From a bacterium (GTDB taxonomy: Bacteria > Pseudomonadota > Gammaproteobacteria > Burkholderiales > Thiobacillaceae): a stretch of 64,000 nt of DNA. Of this stretch, positions 39,000-52,528 are shown one piece after another. The notes under the pieces are model-generated. The model was not told the DNA's origin, did not search any database, and worked only from the letters and a program-made list of their open reading frames with translations. Every line of letters starts with the position of its first letter. Positions within the stretch are counted from its first letter, which is position 1. The stretch covers positions 124,001-188,000 of the forward strand of contig WOUQ01000005.1 of assembly GCA_009772925.1 (NCBI GenBank), read 5' to 3'. The position numbers and the translations under genes were made by a program.

Positions 39000-40049
39000 T
39001 TATTTTGTGCTATCGAGCACGCCGTCGGCCGGCTCGATGAGCATCGCATCGCCGTAGCTGAAAAAACGGTAGGCGGAGGCCACTGCGTGGGCGTAGGCGC
39101 GCCGCATCAGCTCGGCGCCGCCGAAGGCGGAAACCAGCATGAGCAGGGTGGAGCGCGGCAGGTGGAAGTTGGTCAGCAGGCGTTCCACCACCCGGAAGCG
39201 GTAACCCGGCGTGATGAACAGGTCGGTCTCGCCTTCTCCCGCCGACAGCGCGCCGCGGCGGGCGGCGGCCTCGAGGGCGCGCAGGCTGGTGGTGCCGACG
39301 GCGCAGACCCGGCCACCCGCTTGCCTTGCCCGGGCGATGGCGTCCACCGTGGCCTGGGGAATGGCGTAGCGCTCGGTATGCATCCTGTGTTCCAGCAGGT
39401 CCTCCACCCGCACCGGCTGGAAGGTGCCCGCGCCCACGTGCAGGGTGACGAAGGCGGTATCCACGCCCCGCGTCTTCAGCGCGGCGAGCATGGCCTCGTC
39501 GAAATGCAGGCCGGCGGTGGGCGCTGCCACCGCGCCCGGCTCGCGGGCATACACGGTCTGGTAACGGGCGTCGTCGCCGGCTTCCGGCGGGCGCTCCAGG
39601 TAGGGCGGCAGGGGCACCTCGCCGTACGCATCGAGCCACTCCAGCACGCTACGCGCGGGATCGAAGGCCAGGCGCACCATGTCGTCCACCCGGTCGAGGA
39701 CCAGGGCCTGCACCGCGTCGGCGAAACGCAGCACCATGCCGGGCCGGGGCGGCTTGCTGGCGCGGATGAAGACCAGGGCCTCGTGCTCGGACAGCACCCG
39801 CTCCACCAGGGCCTCGATTTTCCCGCCCGTCGCCTTGACACCGTGCAGCCGCGCCTTGATGACGCGGGTGTCGTTGAACACCAGCAGGTCGCCGGCCCGG
39901 AACAGTTCCGGCATCTGCGCGAAGCGGCGATCGGCGAGGCATCCCGCCGCGCCGTCGACGTGCAACAGGCGGCTGCCTCCCCGCTCCGGCAGCGGGTGGC
40001 GGGCGATGAGTTGGTCCGGCAGATGGTAGTCGAAATCACTGGTCTTCAT
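39000..40049 (-). CDS. queA: tRNA preQ1(34) S-adenosylmethionine ribosyltransferase-isomerase
   Basis: The 349-residue enzyme converts preQ1 in tRNA to epoxyqueuosine using the ribosyl part of [53 protein letters not shown] and [14 protein letters not shown] are classic. The length is normal. It belongs to queuosine biosynthesis with tgt and queD, which are separate here. Confidence 0.97.
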   Translation of the reverse strand: MKTSDFDYHLPDQLIARHPLPERGGSRLLHVDGAAGCLADRRFAQMPELFRAGDLLVFNDTRVIKARLHGVKATGGKIEALVERVLSEHEALVFIRASKPPRPGMVLRFADAVQALVLDRVDDMVRLAFDPARSVLEWLDAYGEVPLPPYLERPPEAGDDARYQTVYAREPGAVAAPTAGLHFDEAMLAALKTRGVDTAFVTLHVGAGTFQPVRVEDLLEHRMHTERYAIPQATVDAIARARQAGGRVCAVGTTSLRALEAAARRGALSAGEGETDLFITPGYRFRVVERLLTNFHLPRSTLLMLVSAFGGAELMRRAYAHAVASAYRFFSYGDAMLIEPADGVLDSTK

Positions 40050-40141
40050 GGCAGCGGCGCATTATACGTTGCCGCTGCCATGGCCCTTCGGCGATAATCC
40101 GCGGCCTCCGCCATCGCGCGGAGTCATGCCATCCTCACACG

Positions 40142-40226
40142 GCCCCGATGGCGGAATCGGTAGACGCACGGGACTCAAAATCCCGCGCCGCAAGGCGTGC
40201 CAGTTCGAGTCTGGCTCGGGGCACCA
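40142..40226 (+). tRNA. tRNA-Leu (CAA)
   Basis: Acceptor stem GCCCCGA (40142-40148) pairs TCGGGGC (40216-40222); discriminator A and encoded CCA follow (40223-40226). The anticodon stem-loop is CGGGA-CTCAAAA-TCCCG with anticodon CAA, and there is a long variable arm (GCGCCGCAAGGCGT), as required for a class II tRNA. The T-loop is GTTCGAGTC. It reads UUG codons. Confidence 0.95.
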
Positions 40227-40294
40227 AATCGTTGGCAGGCAAGGCGTCCCGGATCTCCACGAGACAATCCCCCACTCCACGCAAGCTTGTAATA

Positions 40295-40313
40295 AGCCCT
40301 TGTTTGGGCTAGT
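40295..40313 (+). terminator. Possible terminator of tRNA-Leu
   Basis: AGCCC-ttgttt-GGGCT followed by AGTTT. It is a short 5-bp stem with a weak T run between the tRNA and the thiC riboswitch. Confidence 0.45.
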
Positions 40314-40324
40314 TTCCCGACCAC

Positions 40325-42369
<2,045 letters not shown>

Positions 42370-42395
42370 GCCCCTACCTGGCTGAGAAAATGGAA

Positions 42396-42423
42396 GCAGG
42401 CTGCTTATGCAGCCTGTTTTTTC
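42396..42423 (+). terminator. Intrinsic terminator of thiC
   Basis: CAGGCTGC-ttat-GCAGCCTG with TTTTTT following (42417-42422), 27 bases after the thiC stop. Confidence 0.92.
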
Positions 42424-42519
42424 TTGGAAAGGGCCACCCCTGTTCGCGGTGGGGTGGAATTTCCGCCCTGTCGTCCCTAAGTTGCCTTCCATCAGCACCA
42501 TCACGTGGACGTCACCCCT

Positions 42520-44019
42520 ATGCCACTCCCCGCCATCCCCTTCGACAACAGCTACGCCCGCGACCTGCCCGGCTTTTACGAGCCTTGCCAGCCTGCGGCC
42601 GTGCCGGCTCCGGTGCTGCTGTTCTTCAACCGGGGCCTGGCGGAGGAACTGCGGCTGGGTCTGCACGGCGAGGATGACACGGCGCTGGCCAACTTCTTCT
42701 CCGGCAATAGGCTGCCCGAAGGGTCGCAACCCATCGCCCAGGCCTATGCCGGGCATCAGTTCGGCCAGTTCAACCCCCAACTGGGCGACGGTCGGGCATT
42801 GCTGATCGGGGAGGTCATCGACCGTGACGGCCGGCGCCGGGACATCGCCTTCAAGGGCTCGGGGCGCACGCCCTTCTCCCGCCGGGGCGACGGCAAGGCG
42901 GCGGTGGGACCGATGCTGCGCGAGGTGCTGATCGGCGAGGCCATGCACGCGCTCGGCATACCCACCACCCGGGCTCTGGCGGTGGTGGCCACCGGCGAGC
43001 CGGTATACCGGGAACGCGCCCTGCCCGGCGCCGTGCTCACCCGCGTCGCTGCCAGCCATTTGCGTGTGGGCACCTTCCAGTTCTGCATGGTCCACGGCTC
43101 GCCCGAGATGGTGCGGCAACTGGCCGACTACACCATCGCCCGCCACTACCCGGAAGTGCGGGAGGCGGGCAACCGCTACCTCGACTTCCTGAGGGTCGTG
43201 GCCGAGCACCAGGCGGCGCTGATCGCCCAATGGCTGCACGTCGGCTTCATCCACGGCGTGATGAACACGGACAACATGGGCATTCCCGGCGAGACCATCG
43301 ACTTCGGGCCTTGCGCCTTCATGGAGGCCTACGACCCGCGCGCGGTGTTCAGTTCCATCGACGAAGGCGGACGCTACGCCTACGCGGCACAGCCGCACAT
43401 CGCCCGCTGGAACCTGGCCCGCCTGGCGGAGACCCTGCTGCCCCTGATCGCCGACGACGAGGGCCGGGCCATCGAACTGGCCACGGAGGTCATCGATGCC
43501 TTCCCCGAGCTTCATCGGCGTAACTGGCTGGCCGGCCTGCGCGCCAAGCTGGGGCTGGCCGGCCACGTACCCGATGGCGATGCCGCCGATACCGCCCTGG
43601 GCGAAAGCTGGCTGGACCTGCTGCATGCCCAGCAGGTGGACTACACCCTGGCCTGGCGCCGCCTGGCGGACGCGGCGGAAGGCAATGAAGCCCCGCTGCG
43701 CGCGCTGTTTCCTGGCCAGCCGGGGCTGGAGCGCTGGCTGCAACGCTGGCGCGAGCGCTGCGCCACCGAGGATGCCGGTGCGGATGCCGCCAAGGCCCGC
43801 GCCGACGCCATGCGCCGCGTCAACCCCTGGCTGATCCCCCGCAACCACCGCGTCGAGGAGGCCCTGGCCGCCGCCTCCGACACAGGCGACCTGGCGCCCT
43901 TCGAGCAACTGCTCAACGCCCTGCGGCACCCCTTCGACGAGGACCCGGCCCTGGCCCGCTTCGCCGAGCCGGCGCCGGGCGAGTTCATGGCGGAGTTCCG
44001 TACCTTCTGCGGCACGTAA
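42520..44019 (+). CDS. selO: Protein adenylyltransferase SelO (YdiU)
   Basis: The 499-residue pseudokinase transfers AMP to protein hydroxyls, a role shown for SelO in redox homeostasis. AGHQFGQFNPQLGDGRA, DIAFKGSGRTPFSRRGDGKA, HGVMNTDNMGIPGETIDFGP and the C-terminal TFCGT fit the family. The terminal Cys replaces selenocysteine as in many bacteria. The ATG at 42520 is used; a GTG 5 codons upstream is in frame but lacks better support. Confidence 0.92.
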   Translation: MPLPAIPFDNSYARDLPGFYEPCQPAAVPAPVLLFFNRGLAEELRLGLHGEDDTALANFFSGNRLPEGSQPIAQAYAGHQFGQFNPQLGDGRALLIGEVIDRDGRRRDIAFKGSGRTPFSRRGDGKAAVGPMLREVLIGEAMHALGIPTTRALAVVATGEPVYRERALPGAVLTRVAASHLRVGTFQFCMVHGSPEMVRQLADYTIARHYPEVREAGNRYLDFLRVVAEHQAALIAQWLHVGFIHGVMNTDNMGIPGETIDFGPCAFMEAYDPRAVFSSIDEGGRYAYAAQPHIARWNLARLAETLLPLIADDEGRAIELATEVIDAFPELHRRNWLAGLRAKLGLAGHVPDGDAADTALGESWLDLLHAQQVDYTLAWRRLADAAEGNEAPLRALFPGQPGLERWLQRWRERCATEDAGADAAKARADAMRRVNPWLIPRNHRVEEALAAASDTGDLAPFEQLLNALRHPFDEDPALARFAEPAPGEFMAEFRTFCGT

Positions 44020-44105
44020 TCGGCGGTACGCGCATCCCCCCGGCCAGCGTGGCCGCCAAGGTCGACCACGCGGTGAAGACCGGGAAGCATGGCCGTGGAT
44101 TGTCC

Positions 44106-44132
44106 TAAAGTTTTCTCCGGCGCGGCCGATAA
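44106..44132 (+). promoter_or_regulatory. Sigma-28 (FliA) flagellar-type promoter
   Basis: TAAAGTTT (44106-44113), exactly 11 bases, then GCCGATAA (44125-44132). Both boxes are identical to the enterobacterial sigma-28 consensus TAAAGTTT-N11-GCCGATAA. The predicted start of transcription is near 44139-44142, immediately before the c-di-GMP riboswitch. Confidence 0.85.
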
Positions 44133-44161
44133 AGACGACGAGGGTTTATTCGTAACGTGAC

Positions 44162-44250
44162 CTGAAAAGGGCAAACCCATCGAAAGGTGGGGACGCAAAA
44201 TCACCGGTCTAACGGGCTCCGGCCCCATGACAGCGGGATTGCCAGGCAGG
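44162..44250 (+). promoter_or_regulatory. Cyclic-di-GMP-I (GEMM) riboswitch
   Basis: The leader of the DUF1631 gene reads GGGCAAACCCATCGAAAGGT, GGGACGCAAAATCACCGG, TCTAACGGGCTCCGG and GACAGCGGGATTGCC. The first helix closes through GGCAA (44170-44174) and TTGCC (44239-44243). GCAAAC, GNRA loop GAAA, GGGACGCAAA and the receptor CGGG-TTGCC match the GEMM/c-di-GMP-I consensus. A hairpin (GCGGCCGC-att-GCGGCCGC) follows at 44251-44269, perhaps part of the expression platform. Confidence 0.85.
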
Positions 44251-44377
44251 CGGCCGCATTGCGGCCGCGCTTCCCCAGCGTCCTCTCCCGATGCCTTGCC
44301 CCCCAGGGTCCGCGGCGGTACCGCCCGCGGTCGCACGACCGTCGGGCCCTGCCGTCGCACGCATGGCAAGGACAATG

Positions 44378-45859
44378 ATGGCTGTATCGGCTACACCTTT
44401 CGGCACTCCGGCTTGGCACGCTGCCGCGCGGGAGCCCGCCGATCCGCCCGCGGTCCTGCGGGAACTCGGCGAGATCGCCGGCATGCGCCTGGGCCTCGCC
44501 CTGGGCGTGGCGTTGATGCGCGTCGCCGAACAATTGCAGACCCAGGGCGAACAGGCGGCGGCCTCCCTGGAGCAGGCGGCGCTGCTGGATGCCGCCCAGT
44601 TCGCACGTTCCCGCAAACGCGACCTGGCAGACGACTTCCGCAGGTTTTTCGAGCAACGCCATGCACGCGCCTGCCGGCCGAAATCCTCGCTGCTGACCGG
44701 CTACGCTCTGGACGTGGACATCGGGCAGCTGCGCGTGGTGGCCAACGAGCAGCTGGAAGAGATCCTCGACACCACCATTCTGCTGGAGGCCATCCGCAGC
44801 CGCTGCGCCAGCGCCCTGCACGGCCTGGCGGAACCCTGCCGCGCCCTGCTGGAGGACAGCGGCCTGCAGCCGGCCGATCTGCCCATGGGGCCGAAAACCA
44901 TCGCCCAGGCGCTGGCCGACGCGCTCAACCTCCAGTTCTCCCGCATCGAGACCAAACAACGCGTGGTGCGCGCCCTGTGCCGGCATTGGCCGGAAGGCAT
45001 CGAGCCAATCTTGCGCGACTTGCTGGCTCACCTCGCCGAGCCAGAGGCCGGCGCGGCGGATGCGGAGGCCGACGCGTCAACGGGCACGCCGCCCGCTGGC
45101 CGGGCGTCATCACCCCGCATCGCGCGGCCCCTGGCCGACGAGGGGGTGGCCCTGGACGATGCGCGCGCCATGGCCGCCGCCTGCGACGCGGTCGCCCACG
45201 CCACCGCCGGCGGCCGCCTGCCGCGTGTCATCCTGGCTTTCCTGGAAGGGCCGTGGCAACTCCTGCTGGCCCGCATCCACGTGGCCTCGGGCGAGCAGGG
45301 CGAGGACTGGCGGGAAGCACTGCAAACCATGCGGGAACTGGTCTGGAGCCTGTCCCTGCGCACCGCGCGGGAGGAGCGCGAGCGCCTGATGACCGCCCTG
45401 CCCGCCCTGGTGCGCAGGCTGGAAGATGGCCTGGAGCGCCTGGGCACGCCGGCGGAGCAGCGCGCCCCCTTCTTCGCCAGCCTGGCCAAGTATCACCTCA
45501 AGCTGGTCAATCTCTCCGGAATCATCGCCAGCATGGAGGCCACGCGCGCTGCTGACGGCGCTGCTGACGCCGCGCCTCCCGCGCCGGATGTGGTGGAGGC
45601 GGGCCCGGAACGCCTGGAGATCGGCACCTGCATCGCATTCACCGAGGCGGATGGCAGCCAGGTCGAGCTGAAACTGGCCTGGGTCAGCGCCGGCAGCCAT
45701 CTCTACCTGCTCACCAACCCACACGGACAACGCGCCCTGTCGCTCAACGTCGGCGAGTTGAGCGAGCGGTTGCGAGATGGCACGGCGCGGGTGCTGCCCA
45801 GCGCGCGCGCGGAGGATAACTCCCGCGACGCGCGCATCCGCGACAAGAAAACCGCCTGA
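44378..45859 (+). CDS. DUF1631 family protein under a c-di-GMP riboswitch
   Basis: A 493-residue cytoplasmic protein, shorter than typical DUF1631 members (about 700). LEQAALLDAAQFARSRKRDL and FRRFFEQRHARACRP form the N-terminal DUF1631 pattern; the C-terminus (RLEIGTCIAFTEADGSQVELK, LAWVSAGSHLYLLTNPHG, SLNVGELSERL in pieces) resembles the PilZ-like end of the family. Start: the ATG at 44378 has AAGGA five bases upstream. It follows a sigma-28 promoter and a c-di-GMP riboswitch, so a motility-to-sessile switch role is plausible (inference). The next gene begins 12 bases later. Confidence 0.8.
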   Translation: MAVSATPFGTPAWHAAAREPADPPAVLRELGEIAGMRLGLALGVALMRVAEQLQTQGEQAAASLEQAALLDAAQFARSRKRDLADDFRRFFEQRHARACRPKSSLLTGYALDVDIGQLRVVANEQLEEILDTTILLEAIRSRCASALHGLAEPCRALLEDSGLQPADLPMGPKTIAQALADALNLQFSRIETKQRVVRALCRHWPEGIEPILRDLLAHLAEPEAGAADAEADASTGTPPAGRASSPRIARPLADEGVALDDARAMAAACDAVAHATAGGRLPRVILAFLEGPWQLLLARIHVASGEQGEDWREALQTMRELVWSLSLRTAREERERLMTALPALVRRLEDGLERLGTPAEQRAPFFASLAKYHLKLVNLSGIIASMEATRAADGAADAAPPAPDVVEAGPERLEIGTCIAFTEADGSQVELKLAWVSAGSHLYLLTNPHGQRALSLNVGELSERLRDGTARVLPSARAEDNSRDARIRDKKTA

Positions 45860-45871
45860 GGGTTCAGCATC

Positions 45872-47149
45872 ATGCCCATTCCCTCGCAGATCCCCGCATC
45901 GGGCGCGCGTGCGGCGCCGGGCGCCGAAGCCCTTGCGGCTCAGCCGCGTTTCCTGACCCGCCGCATGCTGCTGGATGCGGAGTACCGGGTGGTGGGCCAC
46001 GAACTCGGCATCAACCCGCGGGTACCGATTCCCGTGCTGCCCGGCGCCACTTCCGCGGGTCAGAACCGGGACGAGCACCTGCTGGCGAGCGTCATCGACG
46101 AGCGCTACCGGGACGCCATGGGGCGCAAGCTGTGCCTGCTGGAATTGCACAGCCTGGACAATGCCCTGGTGGAACATCTGCCGCGGGAAAACACCATCCT
46201 GCGCGTGCCAGCACAGCCGGCCACCCCGGAGCTGCTGGCGCGTTGCCAGTCGCTGGTGCGCAGCGGCTTCAGCCTGGCCCTCGATGAATCCGGCTGCGTC
46301 CCGGGCATGGCCCCGCTCGCGCGGCAGTGCGCTTACCTGCGTCTGGACGTGGGTGACAACGACCTCATGGGGCTGTGCGACCGGTTGGTGCGCCTGCGCG
46401 ATCTGCGGGGCCCCCGCCTGATCGCGGCCAACGTCGATTCGCACGAGGCCTTCGCCGCCTGTCGCAAGCTATCCTTCCGGCTGTTCCAGGGCGGCTTCCT
46501 CACCCTGCCCAGGGCAGTCGCCGCGAAATCCATCGACAGCAGCCGCCTGCTCATCATGCGGCTGCTCAATCTGCTGACGCAGCACGCCGAATACGCCGCG
46601 CTGGCGGCGGCATTCAAGCTGGACGCCGGCCTCAGCTACAAGCTGCTGCGCTACATCAATTCGCCGGCCGTGGGGCTGCGCCACCCGATCCGTTCGATCG
46701 ACCATGTCCTGCTCATGCTGGGCCATGACCAGTTGTATCGCTGGCTGACGCTGCTGCTGTTCAGTCATGGCCAGGGCGACCCGCGCGGCGGCGCCCTGCT
46801 GCGCCAGGCGCTGCTGCGCGCCCGCTTCGCGGAAAACCTCGGTGAGCGGCTACTGGCGGCGGAACTACGTGGCGGACTGTTCATCACCGGCATCCTTTCA
46901 CTGCTGGACGCCTTGCTGGATCTGCCCATGGCACGGGCCATCGATGGACTGCGACTGGCGCCGGCGATCGTCGATGTCCTGCTGCGCGGGGAGGGACCCT
47001 ACGGCCCCTATCTGGAAATGGCCAGGGCCTGCGAGCGCGGCGACCAGGCCAGCCTGGGACGCATGGCCGGGCAACTGGATCTGGATGCGCAAACGGTGAA
47101 CATGGCCCACATCGACGCCCTCATCTGGCAGGAGGGCCTGGACCTCTGA
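45872..47149 (+). CDS. EAL-like/HDOD signalling protein
   Basis: A 425-residue protein of the YuxH type. The N-terminal half is a degenerate EAL domain: RKLCLLELHSLDNAL, GFSLALDESGC, YLRLDVGDNDLMG and FRLFQGGFLTLP keep the barrel but lack the EAL catalytic motif, so it probably binds rather than cleaves c-di-GMP. The C-terminal half is an HDOD domain (KLDAGLSYKLLRYINSPAVG and SIDHVLLMLGHDQLYRWL). It lies 12 bases after the DUF1631 gene in the sigma-28/c-di-GMP transcript. Confidence 0.88.
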   Translation: MPIPSQIPASGARAAPGAEALAAQPRFLTRRMLLDAEYRVVGHELGINPRVPIPVLPGATSAGQNRDEHLLASVIDERYRDAMGRKLCLLELHSLDNALVEHLPRENTILRVPAQPATPELLARCQSLVRSGFSLALDESGCVPGMAPLARQCAYLRLDVGDNDLMGLCDRLVRLRDLRGPRLIAANVDSHEAFAACRKLSFRLFQGGFLTLPRAVAAKSIDSSRLLIMRLLNLLTQHAEYAALAAAFKLDAGLSYKLLRYINSPAVGLRHPIRSIDHVLLMLGHDQLYRWLTLLLFSHGQGDPRGGALLRQALLRARFAENLGERLLAAELRGGLFITGILSLLDALLDLPMARAIDGLRLAPAIVDVLLRGEGPYGPYLEMARACERGDQASLGRMAGQLDLDAQTVNMAHIDALIWQEGLDL

Positions 47150-47189
47150 CGCGTGTCCGGCATCGTCGCTGCCGGACGGGGAGGCAGGA

Positions 47190-47450
47190 TCAGCCGCCCG
47201 GACGGGTCTGGAAACTGCGCACCACCGCCGCCACCAGGGCTTCGATGTCGCTGGGCGTGAGATCGGGATAGGCGGTATGCAGCCGGTTCATCGCCTTGAA
47301 AAAGGCGGCCCCGTTCTGCGATTCCGGCTTTCCCAACAAAGGTCTGAGCAGGGTTTCCGCGGCATCGAAGCGCTCCCTAAGGAGCAGGTTGCGCCGGCGT
47401 TCCATGCGTTTCTCGGGCACGCGTTCGCGTGTGCTGCCGTGAGTTTCCAT
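47190..47450 (-). CDS. Small hypothetical protein
   Basis: An 86-residue basic, helical protein (RRRNLLLRERFDAAETLLRPLL). ATG 47450 has GGAG five bases upstream; a GTG/ATG 6 codons earlier is possible. No domain is recognised. It is convergent to the HDOD gene. Confidence 0.68.
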   Translation of the reverse strand: METHGSTRERVPEKRMERRRNLLLRERFDAAETLLRPLLGKPESQNGAAFFKAMNRLHTAYPDLTPSDIEALVAAVVRSFQTRPGG

Positions 47451-47656
47451 GTCGTCTCCATCCACCATTTATCTGGTCTTTCCGGCCACTGCCGGGGGGC
47501 CACTATATCGGCGTAGCGTGACCGTCTTGTTACAAGCCTGGTAGTTATGGACCAGCACGCCGAGGGGCGCGATTGTGCACGAGTTTTTATGGGAATGATT
47601 GATTTATTTAATTGTTTAATCCAGGTCAAAGAGCACCTTGCGCCGGGGGTCTCGCC

Positions 47657-48025
47657 CTACCCCGCCGCACCTTCGCCGCGATAGATACAGCCCGAGGCGG
47701 CGGTTTCCATCACCGCCACCCGGCTCAGGCCGGGCAGCGCCGGCGCCAGCCGCTCCCAGATCCAGCGCGCCAGATGCTCGCTGGTGGGATTCTCCAGGCC
47801 CGGCACATCGTTCAGGCAACGATGATCGAGGGCGGCATGGATCGGCGCCCAGGCCCGCTGGAGTTCGGCGAAGTCGATTACCCAGCCAAGCTCCGCATGC
47901 AGCGGTCCGCGGACGTGGACCTCGACCTGGAACGAGTGGCCGTGCAGGCGCGCACAGGGATGCTCGGGGGGCAGCTTGGGCAGCCGGCGCGCGGCTTCCA
48001 GGGAAAAACGGCTGAAGATTTCCAT
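47657..48025 (-). CDS. queD: 6-carboxytetrahydropterin synthase (QueD/PTPS family)
   Basis: A 122-residue protein: FSLEAARRLPKLPPEHPCARLHGHSFQVEVH in outline keeps the Cys-x3-His-Gly-His Zn/catalytic pattern, WVIDFAELQ and NPTSEHLARWIWERL (with the catalytic Glu/His) follow. It makes the precursor of preQ0. The gene is solitary; tgt and queA are in the window but distant. Confidence 0.92.
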   Translation of the reverse strand: MEIFSRFSLEAARRLPKLPPEHPCARLHGHSFQVEVHVRGPLHAELGWVIDFAELQRAWAPIHAALDHRCLNDVPGLENPTSEHLARWIWERLAPALPGLSRVAVMETAASGCIYRGEGAAG

Positions 48026-48087
48026 GGCTGAGGCGGGGGGATAAAAACGATATTGTCTGCGAGACGCGGTCGGCCTGGCGGCGGTCG

Positions 48088-48122
48088 TAAAAAAAGCCGG
48101 GCGCTGCGCACCCGGCTTTTTG
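48088..48122. terminator. Terminator hairpin of prk
   Basis: AAAAAGCCGGGCGC-tgc-GCACCCGGCTTTTT-type stem with A and T runs on both sides; on the minus strand the run after the stem is U7. It lies 15 bases from the prk stop. Confidence 0.9.
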
Positions 48123-48136
48123 CGAGGCGAAGCTCC

Positions 48137-49027
48137 TCAGGCCTTGCGGCTTGCTTCCACCATACGCTCGATGATGGGGCCGAGAATGACTTCCATGGCG
48201 AAGCCCATCTTGCCACCGGGCACCACCAGGTTGTTGGGCCGCGACATGAAGGAGCCGGGAATCATGGACAGGAAGTAGGGGAAATCCACGCCCTTGGGAT
48301 TGCGGAAGCGCACCACCACCAGGGACTCGTCCGGAGTCGGGATGTCGCGGGCGATGAAGGGGTTGGAGGTATCCACCAGGGGCACGCGCTGGAAGTTGAT
48401 GTCGGTGCGCGAGAACTGGGGCGTCACGTAGTTCACGTAATCCGGCATGCGGCGCAGGATGGTGTCGACGATGGCCTCGGCGGAATACCCCCGCTCGGCG
48501 GCGTCGCGGTGGATCTTCTGGATCCACTCCAGGTTGACCACGGGCACCACACCCACCGCCAGGTCCACGTACTTGGCCATGTCCACCTGGTCGGTCACCA
48601 CCAGGCCATGCAGGCCCTCGTAGAAGAGGATGTCGGTCTTGGCGGGCATGTCCTCCCAAGGGGTGAACTCACCGGGCTTCAGGTTGGTGCCGAGGCGGGC
48701 GTTGAGGGCGGCGGCTTCCTCGTCACTGTGGATGTAGTAGCGCTTCTTGCCCGTGCCGGTCTCGCCGTAGGTCTTGAAGATGTTGGCCAGGCCTGCGAAG
48801 TCATTGGCTTCGGGGCCGAAATGGCTGAAGTGGTGGTTGCCGGCGGCCTCGGCCTTCTTCATGGCCTCCTTGAATTCCACCCGGCCCAGGCTGTGCATGC
48901 TGTCGCCCTCGACGACGGCGGCGGACAGCTTCTCGCGGGTGAAGATATGCTCGAAGGCGCGCTTGACGGTAGTGGTGCCGGCGCCGGACGAACCGGTGAC
49001 GACCACGACTGGATGCTTCTTGGACAT
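48137..49027 (-). CDS. prk: Phosphoribulokinase (proteobacterial type)
   Basis: The 296-residue enzyme makes ribulose-1,5-bisphosphate for RuBisCO. VVVTGSSGAGTTTVKRAFEHIF is the P-loop (quoted in part: GSSGAGTTT), with EGDSMHSLGR and FYEGLHGLVVTDQVD following. The shorter length and motifs match the proteobacterial class (octameric, NADH-activated). SD AGGGGGA lies six bases before ATG 49027. With cbbQ/cbbO it indicates a Calvin cycle; RuBisCO genes are not in the window. Confidence 0.96.
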   Translation of the reverse strand: MSKKHPVVVVTGSSGAGTTTVKRAFEHIFTREKLSAAVVEGDSMHSLGRVEFKEAMKKAEAAGNHHFSHFGPEANDFAGLANIFKTYGETGTGKKRYYIHSDEEAAALNARLGTNLKPGEFTPWEDMPAKTDILFYEGLHGLVVTDQVDMAKYVDLAVGVVPVVNLEWIQKIHRDAAERGYSAEAIVDTILRRMPDYVNYVTPQFSRTDINFQRVPLVDTSNPFIARDIPTPDESLVVVRFRNPKGVDFPYFLSMIPGSFMSRPNNLVVPGGKMGFAMEVILGPIIERMVEASRKA

Positions 49028-49054
49028 GGAAATTCCCCCTAAAAAGACCTGTAA

Positions 49055-49130
49055 AGAAAAGCAAAGCGAAACGTGAAATGTGCGGTCGCAGCAAAGCGGG
49101 GCACGCCTTCCAGTTCACGTTTCACTTCGG
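49055..49130. repeat. Purine/pyrimidine hairpin element in prk-leuS divergent region
   Basis: GAAACGTGAA (49068-49077) pairs TTCACGTTTC (49114-49123) perfectly, with further purine- and pyrimidine-rich flanks (AAAGCAAAGC, CACTTCGG). The element lies between divergently transcribed prk and leuS and may affect either leader. Confidence 0.7.
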
Positions 49131-49186
49131 CGAAACGGCCTTTGAGTATAAACGCCGCCCACCCGGCCTGTCACCCGAGCGGCGGG

Positions 49187-52026
<2,840 letters not shown>

Positions 52027-52036
52027 CGAGGAGCGC

Positions 52037-52528
52037 ATGGTGAAGCGATGGACCTGGACCCTGCTGGCCGGGGTGTTGTTGCTGGTAGGCCTCGCCGGCT
52101 GTGGTTTCCAGTTGCGCGGCCACTCCCAGCTACCGTTCGACTCCGCCTTCGTCGAGGCGAACGCGAATTCCGGCCTGGCCAAGGCGCTGCGCGAGTCCCT
52201 CGCCCTGGAGAACAAGCTGGCCGACAAGGCCGAGAACGCGACCATCCGCGTCCTGCTGGCCGAGGAATCCCGCGCCAAGAGCATTCTTGCCCTGTCCGGC
52301 GGGGGCAAGGTGCGGGAATACCGGCTGACCCTGCGCTTCCTGTTCGCCGTATACGACGCCAAGGGCCGCGAGCTCGTCGCCCCCTCTGAAATGGTGCAGG
52401 TGCGCGACTATTCCTACAACGACTCCGAACTCCTGGCGAAGACGGTGGAGGAAACCACGCTGTACCGGTCCATGGAACAGAACGCCCTGCAACAGGTGCT
52501 GCGCCGCCTGTCCTTCATCCCGCGATGA
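52037..52528 (+). CDS. lptE: LPS-assembly lipoprotein LptE
   Basis: A 163-residue lipoprotein with lipobox LAGC (Cys22), then GFQLRG typical of LptE/RlpB, which plugs LptD for LPS insertion in the outer membrane. It starts 10 bases after the leuS stop with GAGGAG-type SD, and overlaps holA by ATGA (52525-52528), the conserved order leuS-lptE-holA. Confidence 0.93.
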   Translation: MVKRWTWTLLAGVLLLVGLAGCGFQLRGHSQLPFDSAFVEANANSGLAKALRESLALENKLADKAENATIRVLLAEESRAKSILALSGGGKVREYRLTLRFLFAVYDAKGRELVAPSEMVQVRDYSYNDSELLAKTVEETTLYRSMEQNALQQVLRRLSFIPR

